From Helicovermis profundi (GTDB taxonomy: Bacteria; Bacillota; Clostridia; Peptostreptococcales; Acidaminobacteraceae): a stretch of DNA of 64,000 nucleotides. A program made the translations under genes and the position numbers. Below the pieces are notes generated by a model, which saw nothing but the letters and a program-made list of their open reading frames with translations, was not told the DNA's origin and did not search any database. The DNA lies in contig NZ_AP028654.1 in assembly GCF_033097505.1 (NCBI RefSeq), forward strand, positions 2,712,001 through 2,776,000, read 5' to 3'. Each line of letters begins with the position of its first letter. Position 1 is the stretch's first letter. Below are positions 28,014 through 36,832 of the stretch, in pieces.

Positions 28014-28440
28014 TTACTTCACCACCCTTTTCAACTACTTCCTCACGCATAATGAACTTGCATTTTATTGGAAGTTTGTTAGCAGCAAGTCGCATAGATT
28101 CTCTAGCTAACTCTTCGCTAACTCCTGACAATTCAAACATTACTCTACCAGGTTTAACAACAGCAACCCAATATTCAGGTGAACCTTTACCAGCTCCCAT
28201 ACGAGTTTCTGCCGGTTTTTGTGTAACTGGCTTGTGTGGGAAAATTTTGATCCAAACTTTACCACCTCTTTTAATATGTCTGTTAATTGCGATTCTAGCA
28301 GCCTCTATTTGATTTGCCGTAATCCAAGCAGGTTCTTGAGCAACAAGTGCAAAATCACCATAAGTGATTGTATTTCCTTTATGCGCTTGACCTTTCATTC
28401 TACCTCTATGTTGTTTACGACGCTTAACTCTCTTAGGCAT
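28003..28440 (-). CDS. rplP: 50S ribosomal protein L16
   Basis: A 145-residue L16 that organises the A-site region and peptidyl transferase centre. [17 protein letters not shown] and [19 protein letters not shown] are diagnostic. The ATG at 28440 gives the family-typical start; two upstream in-frame codons at 28446 are not needed. Confidence 0.97.
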   Translation of the reverse strand: MPKRVKRRKQHRGRMKGQAHKGNTITYGDFALVAQEPAWITANQIEAARIAINRHIKRGGKVWIKIFPHKPVTQKPAETRMGAGKGSPEYWVAVVKPGRVMFELSGVSEELARESMRLAANKLPIKCKFIMREEVVEKGGEVNEG

Positions 28441-28482
28441 TAACATATTGTACGCCTCCTTCCGAAACTATTTAAATTCTTT

Positions 28483-29277
28483 TTACTTACTAACGTTTTT
28501 AGTATTTGATCTATTATTTGGTTTGTTATTTCTATTATTTGCGTTTCTATTGTTGTTTCTAGAATTTCTACTATTTTTATTATTTCTTGAATTTCTATCT
28601 CTTTGAGGTTTAGCTTGAAGTCTTTGAAGTATAACTCCATCTTTAGTAGGAAGTACTTCCCCATGGTTAATCCAAACTTTAATTCCTAATTTACCATAAG
28701 TAGTATTAGCTTCAGCAAATCCGTAATCAATGTCAGCTCTTAAAGTAGATAGTGGAACATTTCCTTCACTATATCCTTCAACTCTTGCCATTTCAGCTCC
28801 GCCAAGTCTACCAGAAGTTGAAACTTTAATTCCTTGTACTCCTGCTCTCATTGATCTAGTTATTACTTGTTTCATAGCTCTTCTAAAAGAAACTCTTCTT
28901 TCAAGTGAAAAAGCAACATTTTCAGCAACTAATTGAGCATCAGTTTCTGTATTTTTAACTTCTGAAATATCTAATTGAATACTTCTTCCAGTCATTTTTT
29001 GCAATTTTTCTCTTAAAATTTTAATACTTTCTCCACCTCTACCTACAATCATTCCAGGTTTAGCAGTAAAAATATTTATTCTAACTCTATTATTTGCAGC
29101 TCTATCAATATATATTCTAGAAATTCCAGAAGTATATAATTCTTTTTTAATAAATTTTCTTATATCGTAATCTTCTTTTAAAAGATCAGCGAAATTTTTC
29201 TTGTTTGCGTACCACTTAGAATCCCAGTCTTTAATTACTCCGACTCTTAAACCATGTGGGCTAACTTTTTGACCCAT
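28483..29277 (-). CDS. rpsC: 30S ribosomal protein S3 with Asn/Arg-rich C-terminal tail
   Basis: A 264-residue S3 at the mRNA entry site. [20 protein letters not shown] opens it; the KH-type motif [14 protein letters not shown] and the C-terminal GYAE-type region with [20 protein letters not shown] follow. The last 45 or so residues are an Asn/Arg/Lys/Ser low-complexity tail not found in most S3 proteins of about 210-220 residues. The ATG at 29277 has AGGAGGG seven bases upstream. Confidence 0.96.
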   Translation of the reverse strand: MGQKVSPHGLRVGVIKDWDSKWYANKKNFADLLKEDYDIRKFIKKELYTSGISRIYIDRAANNRVRINIFTAKPGMIVGRGGESIKILREKLQKMTGRSIQLDISEVKNTETDAQLVAENVAFSLERRVSFRRAMKQVITRSMRAGVQGIKVSTSGRLGGAEMARVEGYSEGNVPLSTLRADIDYGFAEANTTYGKLGIKVWINHGEVLPTKDGVILQRLQAKPQRDRNSRNNKNSRNSRNNNRNANNRNNKPNNRSNTKNVSK

Positions 29278-29290
29278 TAATAACCCTCCT

Positions 29291-29626
29291 TTATTTTCTC
29301 TCTGAAACAGCAACCCCGATATGGCTTGTTCTTCTAAGCATTGGATTAGCTCTACCCATTGAACCAGCAGTAAATCTCTTCATAGTTGGTCCTTGATTAG
29401 CATAAACTTCAGAAATATATAAATCTTCAACATTCATGTTGTGATTATTTTCAGCATTTGCAACAGCAGAATCTAACACTTTAAGCATAAGTCTTGCACC
29501 TTTTCTTGGTGTAAACTGAAGAATAGCTCTTGCTTCTTTAGCGCTTTTTCCTCTAACCAAGTTGGCAATAGCTTTAACTTTTCTAGGCGAAATTCTCACG
29601 TGCTTAGCTACAGCTTTAGCTTGCAT
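29291..29626 (-). CDS. rplV: 50S ribosomal protein L22
   Basis: A 111-residue L22 whose hairpin lines the exit tunnel. [11 protein letters not shown]-like [20 protein letters not shown] and [20 protein letters not shown] are typical. Standard length. Confidence 0.98.
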   Translation of the reverse strand: MQAKAVAKHVRISPRKVKAIANLVRGKSAKEARAILQFTPRKGARLMLKVLDSAVANAENNHNMNVEDLYISEVYANQGPTMKRFTAGSMGRANPMLRRTSHIGVAVSERK

Positions 29627-29653
29627 TTGTTTACCTCCTTACGTAATTAACCT

Positions 29654-29923
29654 TTATTTCTTTTTATCTGCGGCGTGACCTCTGAACGTTCTAGTTGGAG
29701 AAAATTCTCCTAACTTATGTCCAATCATATCCTCAGTCACATAAACAGGTATATGTTTTCTTCCGTCATGAACAGCAATAGTATGTCCAACCATTTGTGG
29801 AAAAATTGTTGATGCTCTAGACCAAGTTTTAATTATTTTCTTCTGTTCGCTTTCGTTCATAGCTTCAATTTTCTTTAATAGTCCTTTGTGTACAAAAGGT
29901 CCCTTTTTAAGTGATCTTGACAT
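29654..29923 (-). CDS. rpsS: 30S ribosomal protein S19
   Basis: An 89-residue S19 of the head, contacting S13 and the A-site t[20 protein letters not shown] and [20 protein letters not shown] are signatures. Standard length. Confidence 0.98.
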   Translation of the reverse strand: MSRSLKKGPFVHKGLLKKIEAMNESEQKKIIKTWSRASTIFPQMVGHTIAVHDGRKHIPVYVTEDMIGHKLGEFSPTRTFRGHAADKKK

Positions 29924-29963
29924 TAGGTTGTCCTCCCTTCATTACTCAAATATTGATGTTTAA

Positions 29964-30794
29964 TTATTTCTTTCTTCTAGAAACAATATATTTATTTGAA
30001 TGTTTGTTTTTCTTTCTAGTTTTATATCCAAGTGTTGGTTTACCCCAAGGAGTAACAGGACTAGGACGTCCAATAGGAGCTTTACCTTCACCACCACCAT
30101 GTGGGTGATCGTTAGGGTTCATTACAGATCCTCTGACAGTAGGTCTAATTCCCATATGTCTTTTCTTTCCTGCTTTACCAATCTTGATGTTTTCGTGATC
30201 TGTGTTTCCAACTTGACCAATTGTAGCTCTACATTCTTTTCTCACATATCTCATTTCGCCCGATGGAAGTCTTAATAAAACATAATCTCCCTCTTTAGCC
30301 ATTAATTGAGCTGAGTTTCCTGCAGATCTAACTAATTGTCCACCTTTACCAGGTTTAAGTTCAATGTTATGAATTAGAGTACCTGTAGGCATAGCATGCA
30401 TAGGCATTGCATTACCAACTTTAATATCAGAATTTACTCCTGAAATTATTGTATCTCCAACATTTAAATGATTTGGTGCTAAAATATAATTTTTTTCACC
30501 ATCAGCATATGTTATAAGTGCTATATTCGCAGATCTATTTGGATCGTACTCGATAGCTTTTACAGTTGCTGGAACATCATCTTTTGATCTTTTGAAATCA
30601 ATAATTCTATATTTAATTTTGTAGCCGCCACCTTTATGACGAACTGTTATTCTACCTTGATTATTTCTACCAGAATTTTTTTTCAAAGAAACACATAATG
30701 CTTTCTCAGGTGCCTTCTTAGTAATGTTATCGAAAGTAGAAACTGTCATATGTCTAACACCAGGTGAAGTGGGTTTAAATCCTCTTATTCCCAT
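29964..30794 (-). CDS. rplB: 50S ribosomal protein L2
   Basis: A 276-residue L2 required for subunit joining and peptidyl transfer. [17 protein letters not shown] opens it; the C-terminal [19 protein letters not shown]-type signature ([20 protein letters not shown]) contains the conserved histidine. The ATG at 30794 is eight bases after AGGAGG, while the ATG at 30800 is only two bases away from it. Confidence 0.97.
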   Translation of the reverse strand: MGIRGFKPTSPGVRHMTVSTFDNITKKAPEKALCVSLKKNSGRNNQGRITVRHKGGGYKIKYRIIDFKRSKDDVPATVKAIEYDPNRSANIALITYADGEKNYILAPNHLNVGDTIISGVNSDIKVGNAMPMHAMPTGTLIHNIELKPGKGGQLVRSAGNSAQLMAKEGDYVLLRLPSGEMRYVRKECRATIGQVGNTDHENIKIGKAGKKRHMGIRPTVRGSVMNPNDHPHGGGEGKAPIGRPSPVTPWGKPTLGYKTRKKNKHSNKYIVSRRKK

Positions 30795-30819
30795 ATTCAT
30801 ACCCTCCTTTTAGTTTCAA

Positions 30820-31110
30820 TTACATACCTTCGAAGAATTCAATTTCTTTACTACCAGCTGCCAATTTAACAATTGCTTTTTTCCAGCTAACAGTTCTTCC
30901 AACGAATCTTCCTTGTCTTTTAAGCTTTCCACTTACATTCATTGTATTAACTTTTTCTACTTTAACGTCAAATATTTTTTCTACTGCTGCTCTAATTTCA
31001 GTTTTAGTAGCTGTTTTTAATACTCTAAAAGTATATTTCTTTTCATTCATTAATTCCATTGTATTTTCAGTTACAATAGGTTTAATTAAGATATCATAAG
31101 GTGTTTTCAT
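30820..31110 (-). CDS. rplW: 50S ribosomal protein L23
   Basis: A 96-residue L23 at the tunnel exit, docking site for trigger factor. [20 protein letters not shown] and [17 protein letters not shown] are typical. Its ATG overlaps the rplD stop (TAATG). Confidence 0.98.
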   Translation of the reverse strand: MKTPYDILIKPIVTENTMELMNEKKYTFRVLKTATKTEIRAAVEKIFDVKVEKVNTMNVSGKLKRQGRFVGRTVSWKKAIVKLAAGSKEIEFFEGM

Positions 31111-31733
31111 TATGCGTATACCTCCTCAATCTTCTTAGCTGCTTCTTCTGTTAATATTAAAGTGTTATATTTTAATATTTCATAAACATTTAAAGAACCA
31201 ACGAAAGAAGCTTTTGCTCCCTTAATGTTTGTAGTTGATTTATAAACGTTTTTATTGTTTTCTAAAGTTACTACTAAAGCTTTTTTATCCGCTTTTACAT
31301 TCTGTAAAATCTTAATCATTTCTTTAGTTTTTGGAGCATCAATTTTTAATGAATCTAAAATAATAATTTCTCCAGCATTAACTTTAGAACTTAATGCAGA
31401 TCTTAATGCTAATTGCTTTACCTTTTTAGGTAATTTATAGCTATAATCTCTTGGTTTTGGAGCAAATGCAACACCACCACCAACAAAATGAGGCGCTCTA
31501 GTTGTTCCTTGTCTAGCTCTACCAGTTCCTTTTTGTCTAAAAGGTTTTTTACCGCCACCTCTTACTTCAGCTCTTGTTTTAGCTGATTGAGTTCCTTGTC
31601 TTTGGTTAGCTAAATAATTTTTAACTGATTCATATAATACATGTTCATTCACTTCTATTCCATAAACGTTATCGTTTAATTCAATTTCTCTGATTTTTTC
31701 ACCAGAAACATTTAGAATATCTAACTTAGGCAC
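31110..31733 (-). CDS. rplD: 50S ribosomal protein L4
   Basis: A 207-residue L4 with a loop that reaches the exit tunnel ([18 protein letters not shown]). It starts with GTG at 31731-31733 seven bases after [26 protein letters not shown] is typical. In E. coli L4 represses the S10 operon; here no such leader was recognised. Confidence 0.97.
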   Translation of the reverse strand: MPKLDILNVSGEKIREIELNDNVYGIEVNEHVLYESVKNYLANQRQGTQSAKTRAEVRGGGKKPFRQKGTGRARQGTTRAPHFVGGGVAFAPKPRDYSYKLPKKVKQLALRSALSSKVNAGEIIILDSLKIDAPKTKEMIKILQNVKADKKALVVTLENNKNVYKSTTNIKGAKASFVGSLNVYEILKYNTLILTEEAAKKIEEVYA

Positions 31734-31758
31734 TGTGTAACCTCCTTTCTAAAACAAT

Positions 31759-32388
31759 TTACTTACTTGCTTTTATTGCTTTTTGAATTCTAAGTAATCC
31801 GCCTTTTGGTCCTGGAATTGCACCTTTGATAAGTAATAAATTCTTATCAGCGTCTACTTTAACAACTTCTAAATTTTGGATAGTAACTTTCTCGTTACCC
31901 ATTTTACCAGCCATATGTGTTCCCTTAATTACTCTACCAGGATATGAAGCTGCTCCAATTGATCCTTTAAGTCTGTGATGCTTCGAACCATGTGTCTCTG
32001 GTCCTCTACTTTGATTCCATCTTCTAATAGGTCCTTGAGTTCCTTTACCCTTAGAAGTTCCTGAAGCATCAACTTTCATCCCTGCTTCAAAAATATCAGC
32101 TTTGATTTCTTGTCCTAAAGTATATCCAGACACATCATCAACTCTAATTTCTGCTAAATGTCTCATAAGCTCCACACCAGCTTTTTCAAAATGACCTTTA
32201 GTAGGTTTGTTAACTTTATTTTTTTTCTTTCCAAATCCAACTTGAATAGCTGTGTAACCATCATTCTCAAGAGTTTTGATTTGTATTACTTTTAAAGGAC
32301 CAGCCTCTACAACAGTAACCGGAACAACTGTACCATCTTCGTTAAAGATTTGTGTCATTCCTATTTTTCTTCCTAAAATTGTGTTCAT
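31759..32388 (-). CDS. rplC: 50S ribosomal protein L3
   Basis: A 209-residue L3, an assembly-initiating protein near the peptidyl transferase centre. [20 protein letters not shown] starts the protein and [20 protein letters not shown] is the central signature. The ATG at 32388 has GGGAGGT upstream; the open frame beyond it lacks a site. Confidence 0.97.
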   Translation of the reverse strand: MNTILGRKIGMTQIFNEDGTVVPVTVVEAGPLKVIQIKTLENDGYTAIQVGFGKKKNKVNKPTKGHFEKAGVELMRHLAEIRVDDVSGYTLGQEIKADIFEAGMKVDASGTSKGKGTQGPIRRWNQSRGPETHGSKHHRLKGSIGAASYPGRVIKGTHMAGKMGNEKVTIQNLEVVKVDADKNLLLIKGAIPGPKGGLLRIQKAIKASK

Positions 32389-32483
32389 TTTGCACCTCCC
32401 AATAATCTTACAGCGGATTACGCCGAGCATAATCATACTAAAACATTAGGTTTCTATATAAACCTTAAGCTTAGTAAACGATA

Positions 32484-32795
32484 CTATAATTTGATTTCAA
32501 TATCCACACCTGCTGGTAAGTCTAATTTCATTAGAGCATCAACAGTTTTTGGCGTTGGACTTAAAATATCAATAAGTCTCTTGTGAGTTCTCATTTCGAA
32601 TTGCTCTCTAGAGTCCTTATATTTGTGTACGGCCCTAATAACTGTAATAATTTCTTTTTTAGTTGGTAGTGGTACCGGACCTGATACCTCTGCTCCTGTT
32701 CTTTTAGCAGTTTCAACAATTTTAATTGCTGATCCATCTAAAATTTTGTGATCATACGATTTTAACCTTATTCTGATTTTTTGACTACTTGCCAT
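32484..32795 (-). CDS. rpsJ: 30S ribosomal protein S10
   Basis: A 103-residue S10, also a NusB partner in antitermination. [20 protein letters not shown] and [20 protein letters not shown] are signatures. First gene of the supercluster; promoter at 33007-33035 and a leader of about 200 bases. Confidence 0.98.
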   Translation of the reverse strand: MASSQKIRIRLKSYDHKILDGSAIKIVETAKRTGAEVSGPVPLPTKKEIITVIRAVHKYKDSREQFEMRTHKRLIDILSPTPKTVDALMKLDLPAGVDIEIKL

Positions 32796-33006
32796 TTTTT
32801 CTCCTCCTTACTTTTGTACGCATTACATGAACATACATCTCTTGTACACTTCGCCGGGTGTGTCGGCATTATTTTTACAAAATATCGCACAAGTAACGAT
32901 CGCCTAATTCTAGATTAGACTTTTCTCAGTAGAAATTTTCCTAAAAACGCTGACAAAACGCTTCTTTGTAACCTCCTACATCATCGCAGTTCACACACAC
33001 TCAACT
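32796..33006 (-). promoter_or_regulatory. S10 operon leader
   Basis: About 205 bases of untranslated leader between the promoter and the rpsJ ribosome-binding site. A GCCG-ACACACC-CGGC hairpin lies near 32850-32865 on the minus strand, and an AGGAGGT with no start codon nearby occurs near 32970. No known ribosomal-protein leader class was recognised. Confidence 0.4.
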
Positions 33007-33035
33007 AGTATACATCAAACGCTTGATAATTGCAA
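33007..33035 (-). promoter_or_regulatory. S10 supercluster promoter
   Basis: TTGCAA (33030-33035) and TATACT (33007-33012) on the minus strand, 17 bases apart. The promoter lies fully inside the 62-bp direct repeat created beside the IS element, so a second identical copy exists at 35014-35042. Confidence 0.75.
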
Positions 33036-33068
33036 GCATTTTTTTATATAAATAAAAAAAGATTAGAC
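33007..33068. repeat. 62-bp direct repeat, left copy (IS1634 target duplication)
   Basis: Begins AGTATACATCAAACGC and ends AAAGATTAGAC; identical over all 62 bases to 35014-35075. The two copies directly flank the IS element. Long target duplications are known for IS1634/IS1549-type elements. Confidence 0.93.
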
Positions 33069-33104
33069 GGAAGTTTGACAGTTGCATAAACAAAATTCTA
33101 CCTC

Positions 33105-33130
33105 AAAGCCAATTATAGGCTTATTTTTTT
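33105..33130 (+). terminator. inbound terminator in the IS1634 left end
   Basis: AAGCC-AATTATA-GGCTT followed by ATTTTTTT, upstream of the transposase promoter. It would block rightward transcription entering the element. Confidence 0.65.
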
Positions 33131-33151
33131 GTCAAATTTTCCGTTTTACTA

Positions 33152-33180
33152 TTGCGTAGTTTGTCGTATTGTGGTATAAT
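33152..33180 (+). promoter_or_regulatory. transposase promoter
   Basis: TTGCGT (33152-33157) and a consensus TATAAT (33175-33180) 17 bases apart, some 20 bases before the start codon. Confidence 0.65.
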
Positions 33181-33199
33181 GTAAGGAACAGGAGGTATT

Positions 33200-34915
33200 A
33201 TGCTTATGAGACTTTCAACTTCTAAATCAAAAAATGCTACTTCACTTTACGTTATTAAAGATATTACTATTAAAAATAAACGAACAACTAAAATTGTAGA
33301 AAAACTTGGTACTGAAGCACAATTACGTGAAAAATTAAATGGACAAGATCCTTATGAATGGGCAAAAAAATATATAAGTGAACTTAATAAAAAAGAAAAA
33401 GAAAATAAAGTTGAGATTATTGCTAAATTTTCTGAAACTAAACAAATACCAATGGATTCTAAGGTTCATTTCAATGGTGGATATCTTTTTTTACAAGATA
33501 TTTATTATGATTTAGGCCTTCATAAAATTTCAAAGCAAATTTCTGATAAATATAAATTTTCTTTTGATTTAAACAGTATTCTTTCTAGACTCATTTATAC
33601 TAGAATGCTTAATCCGTCTTCTAAGCTTTCTTCTTTTAAAGCCTCTAATGACTTTATTGAACAGCCTAATTTTGAATTACAGCATATTTATAGAGCTTTA
33701 GAAATAATTTCTAAAGAATCTGATTTTATTGAATCAACTGTTTATAAAAATAGTTTAAAATTATCTAAAAGAAATACAAAAGTGCTTTATTACGATTGTA
33801 CAAATTATTTCTTTGAAACTGAAAAAGCCGATGGGTTAAAACAATATGGACTTTCCAAAGAACATCGCCCTAATCCAATTGTACAAATGGGATTATTTAT
33901 GGATGGGGATGGCATACCACTTGCATTTTCTATATTTGATGGAAATAAAAATGAACAGCCAAGTTTAAAACCACTAGAAAAGCGCATATTATCTGATTTT
34001 GATTTATCTAAATTTGTTGTATGTACAGATGCAGGATTAGCATCTAATACCAATAGAATATTTAATAATAAAAACGATAGAGCTTTTATTGTTACACAAT
34101 CATTAAAAAAGCTTAAAAAACATCTTAAAGATTGGGCTCTTGCCCCAAATGGATGGCATTTATCAAATGAGACAAAAAATATTAATTTAGAAAATATAGA
34201 TCATTCTTCAAACAATAAAGCTATTTATTACAAAGAACGTTGGATAAATGAAAATGAATTACCACAAAAATTAATAGTAACATATTCACCAAAATATAGA
34301 GCTTATCAAGAGTACATTCGAAGCACTCAAATACAACGTGCAGAAAAACTTGTTAAAAAACCTTCTAGTATCAATAAAAAGAAACAGAATGATCCAAAGA
34401 GATTTATAGATTCTATTCACTGCACTAATGAAGGTGAAATCGCTGAAAAACAGGTACTTACAATAAATAGAGACACTATTTCTGATGAAGAAAAATATGA
34501 TGGATTCTACGGAGTATGTACAAATCTTGATGATAATGCTGAAACAATTATTAAAGTAAATAAAAGAAGATGGGAAATAGAAGAATCATTTAGAATTCTA
34601 AAAACTGAGTTTAAAGCAAGACCAGTATATTTAAGTAGAGATGATAGAATAAAAGCTCATTTTACAACATGTTTTCTTTCTTTACTGATATATAGGCTTT
34701 TAGAAAAGAAGCTTGATGAAAAATACACTACAAAAGAATTAATAGAAACGTTAAAAAATCATAACTTTATGGAGTTAAAAGGCGAAGGATATATTCCGAC
34801 ATACACACGAACTGATATAACAGATGAATTACATGATAAATTTGGATTTAGAACGGATACCCAAATAATTAGTAATGCTAAAATGAAAAAAATATTAAAA
34901 CAAACGAAAAAGTAA
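33200..34915 (+). CDS. IS1634-family DDE transposase
   Basis: A 571-residue transposase of the IS4-like superfamily, IS1634 group. The catalytic triad is visible as D199 (LYYDCTNYFF), D277 (VVCTDAGLAS) and E461 or E462 in RRWEIEESFRILKTE, the YREK-type motif. PIVQMGLFMDGDGIPLAFSI is typical of the group. AGGAGG precedes an ATG at 33200 by four bases and another at 33206 by ten; either may be used. The gene is complete, so the element may still be mobile. Confidence 0.95.
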   Translation: MLMRLSTSKSKNATSLYVIKDITIKNKRTTKIVEKLGTEAQLREKLNGQDPYEWAKKYISELNKKEKENKVEIIAKFSETKQIPMDSKVHFNGGYLFLQDIYYDLGLHKISKQISDKYKFSFDLNSILSRLIYTRMLNPSSKLSSFKASNDFIEQPNFELQHIYRALEIISKESDFIESTVYKNSLKLSKRNTKVLYYDCTNYFFETEKADGLKQYGLSKEHRPNPIVQMGLFMDGDGIPLAFSIFDGNKNEQPSLKPLEKRILSDFDLSKFVVCTDAGLASNTNRIFNNKNDRAFIVTQSLKKLKKHLKDWALAPNGWHLSNETKNINLENIDHSSNNKAIYYKERWINENELPQKLIVTYSPKYRAYQEYIRSTQIQRAEKLVKKPSSINKKKQNDPKRFIDSIHCTNEGEIAEKQVLTINRDTISDEEKYDGFYGVCTNLDDNAETIIKVNKRRWEIEESFRILKTEFKARPVYLSRDDRIKAHFTTCFLSLLIYRLLEKKLDEKYTTKELIETLKNHNFMELKGEGYIPTYTRTDITDELHDKFGFRTDTQIISNAKMKKILKQTKK

Positions 34916-34945
34916 AAAAAGGTACGCACTTTTTACTACATTAAG

Positions 34946-34988
34946 AAACCGTGATAAACTACTGTTTGCAATAGATATCACGGTTTTT
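34946..34988 (+). terminator. transposase terminator in the IS right end
   Basis: AAACCGTGATA and TATCACGGTTT form a perfect 11-bp stem with a 19-base loop, followed by TTCTGC. Confidence 0.75.
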
Positions 34989-35013
34989 CTGCTCTACAAC
35001 TGTCAAAGACGAG

Positions 35014-35075
35014 AGTATACATCAAACGCTTGATAATTGCAAGCATTTTTTTATATAAATAAAAAAAGATTAGAC
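35014..35075. repeat. 62-bp direct repeat, right copy, with duplicated S10 promoter
   Basis: Identical to 33007-33068. It contains TTGCAA and TATACT in promoter spacing on the minus strand, so transcription from it would run into the IS element, antisense to the transposase. Its tuf-proximal end is the start of a tuf-array unit (AAAAAAAGATTAGAC). Confidence 0.9.
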
Positions 35076-35500
35076 TCCCCCAAGCTTTGCTTACTTCGTC
35101 CGCTACTTAAAACATATATCTCTTTTCTTGGTTTGCACTGCTACCGACGAACTCCATTTCTTCGAAATTCCCATTCGTCTTATTTGGAACACTATCCCAA
35201 TAATAAAAAAAGAGAAAGATCAGACTCCCCTAAGCTTTGCTTACTTCGTCCACATTTAACGGTATATCGATTCTCTTGGTTTGCACTGCTACCGACGAAC
35301 TCCATTTCTTCGAAATTCCCATTCGTCTTATTTGGAACACTATCCCAATAATAAAAAAAGAGAAAGATCAGACTCCCCTAAGCTTTGCTTACTTCGTCCA
35401 CATTTAACGGTATATCGATTCTCTTGGTTTGCACTGCTACCGACGAACTCCATTTCTTCGAAATTCCCATTCGTCTTATTTGGGATCAAGATCCCAATAA
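35071..35500. repeat. tandem array of about 148-bp units after tuf copy 1
   Basis: Three units recur with a period of 148-150 bases, marked by GACTCCCC at 35073, 35223 and 35371 and by CCCAATAAT at 35196, 35344 and 35493. Each unit holds TAAGC-TTT-GCTTA, a GACGAA...TTCGTC stem enclosing ATTTC-TTC-GAAAT, a GGT...ACC stem, and on the minus strand a run TCTTTCTCTTTTTTT that looks like a terminator tail. Near-identical units follow tuf copy 2. Apparent open frames across the array are repeat translations, not genes. Confidence 0.9.
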
Positions 35501-35559
35501 TAAAAAAAGAGAGAAGAAACTTTTGTAAGCAAGCTCACAAGTCTCTTCTCTCTTTTTTT
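35484..35559 (-). terminator. tuf copy 1 terminator
   Basis: AAAAAAAGAGAGAAGA and TCTTCTCTCTTTTTTT close a long hairpin (35502-35559) right after the tuf stop; because both flanks carry A- and T-runs it works in either direction. A second hairpin TTGGGAT-CAAG-ATCCCAA lies next to it at about 35480-35497. Confidence 0.85.
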
Positions 35560-35570
35560 ATTGCAGTGCT

Positions 35571-36761
35571 TTACTCAATAATTTTTATTACTGATCCAGC
35601 TCCTACTGTTCTTCCACCTTCACGTATTGAGAATTTTAAGCCTTCTTCAATTGCGATTGGTGATATTAATTCAATTGTCATTTCTATATTATCTCCAGGC
35701 ATACACATTTCTACTCCCTCTGGAAGTTGTGCTGCTCCTGTTACGTCTGTTGTTCTAAAGAAAAATTGTGGTCTATATCCATTAAAGAATGGTGTATGTC
35801 TTCCGCCTTCTTCTTTCTTTAATACATATACTTGTGCTTCAAATTTTGTATGTGGATTTACTGAACCTGGTTTTGAAAGTACTTGACCTCTTTCAATTTC
35901 AGCTCTTTGAATTCCTCTTAGTAATAATCCTACGTTATCTCCTGCTCTGCCTTCTGCTAGAAGTTTTCTGAACATTTCTACGCCTGTTACTACTACTTTT
36001 CTTTTTTCTTCTGCAAGTCCTACTAACTCTACTTCTTCTGATACTTTTACAATTCCTCTTTCTATTCTTCCTGTAGCTACTGTTCCTCTTCCTGTTATTG
36101 AGAACACGTCTTCTACTGGCATTAAGAAAGGTTTATCTGTATCTCTTTCTGGCTCTGGAACATACTCATCAATTATTTCAAATAATTCAATGATTTTTTC
36201 TGCCCATTCTGGTTCGCCTTGTAATGCTTTTAGAGCTGATCCTCTTACGATTGGAGTATCATCTCCTGGAAAATCATATGCATCTAATAATTCTCTGATT
36301 TCCATTTCTACTAACTCTAATAATTCTTCATCATCTACCATATCACACTTGTTTAAGAATACTACGATATATGGTACTCCAACTTGTCTTGATAATAAGA
36401 TATGCTCTCTAGTTTGAGGCATTGGTCCATCTGCTGCTGATACTACTAAAATCGATCCGTCCATTTGTGCTGCTCCTGTAATCATGTTCTTTACATAGTC
36501 AGCATGGCCTGGGCAATCCACGTGTGCGTAGTGTCTCTTTGGTGTTTCATACTCAACGTGAGCTGTTGATATTGTAATACCTCTTTCTCTCTCTTCTGGC
36601 GCTTTATCGATATTATCAAAATCTACTTTTTCACCTAATTGATACTTCTCAAATAATACTTTTGTTATTGCTGCTGTTAATGTTGTTTTACCATGGTCTA
36701 CGTGTCCTATTGTTCCAATATTTACATGTGGCTTATTTCTCTCAAACGTTTGCTTTGCCAT
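35571..36761 (-). CDS. tuf: elongation factor Tu, copy 1
   Basis: A 396-residue GTPase that delivers aminoacyl-tRNA to the ribosome. G1 is GHVDHGKTT (about residues 18-26), G3 DCPGHADY and G4 NKCDMVDD. The last gene of the rpsL-rpsG-fusA-tuf str operon. It differs from copy 2 at only three residues (Glu/Asp near residue 36, Val/Ile near 240 and Ile/Val at 395), and the DNA differs at a few sites, which suggests recent duplication or gene conversion. A perfect AGTTTAA/TTAAACT hairpin lies at 36806-36825 between fusA and tuf. Confidence 0.98.
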   Translation of the reverse strand: MAKQTFERNKPHVNIGTIGHVDHGKTTLTAAITKVLFEKYQLGEKVDFDNIDKAPEERERGITISTAHVEYETPKRHYAHVDCPGHADYVKNMITGAAQMDGSILVVSAADGPMPQTREHILLSRQVGVPYIVVFLNKCDMVDDEELLELVEMEIRELLDAYDFPGDDTPIVRGSALKALQGEPEWAEKIIELFEIIDEYVPEPERDTDKPFLMPVEDVFSITGRGTVATGRIERGIVKVSEEVELVGLAEEKRKVVVTGVEMFRKLLAEGRAGDNVGLLLRGIQRAEIERGQVLSKPGSVNPHTKFEAQVYVLKKEEGGRHTPFFNGYRPQFFFRTTDVTGAAQLPEGVEMCMPGDNIEMTIELISPIAIEEGLKFSIREGGRTVGAGSVIKIIE

Positions 36762-36832
36762 TTTTAAATTTCCTCCTTAATAAATAAATTATATTCTTAT
36801 TTTAAAGTTTAATCTACGTTAAACTAATTTAA

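Larger units (their letters stand above)
33069..35013 (+). mobile_element. IS1634-family insertion sequence
   Basis: About 1,945 bp between identical 62-bp repeats. The ends carry an imperfect inverted repeat with the core TTTGACAGTTG, starting six bases inside the left end and present as CAACTGTCAAA near the right end. It holds one intact transposase with its own promoter and is protected on both sides by terminators. It is inserted between tuf and the S10 operon. Confidence 0.93.

Noticed and set aside
28440-28664. A 74-residue frame inside rpsC rich in Ile/Glu/Thr
   Set aside because: It is the alternate frame of the Asn/Arg-rich rpsC tail, with no start site and no family.
33200-34915. 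Possible degeneration of the IS1634 transposase
   Set aside because: The frame is continuous and all DDE residues are present, so it is called intact.
35037-35886. Open frames of 100-200 residues on the plus strand over the tuf array and the tuf end
   Set aside because: They are translations of the repeat units (the same CYRRTPFLRNSH-like peptide recurs) and run antisense into tuf; no ribosome-binding site or family.
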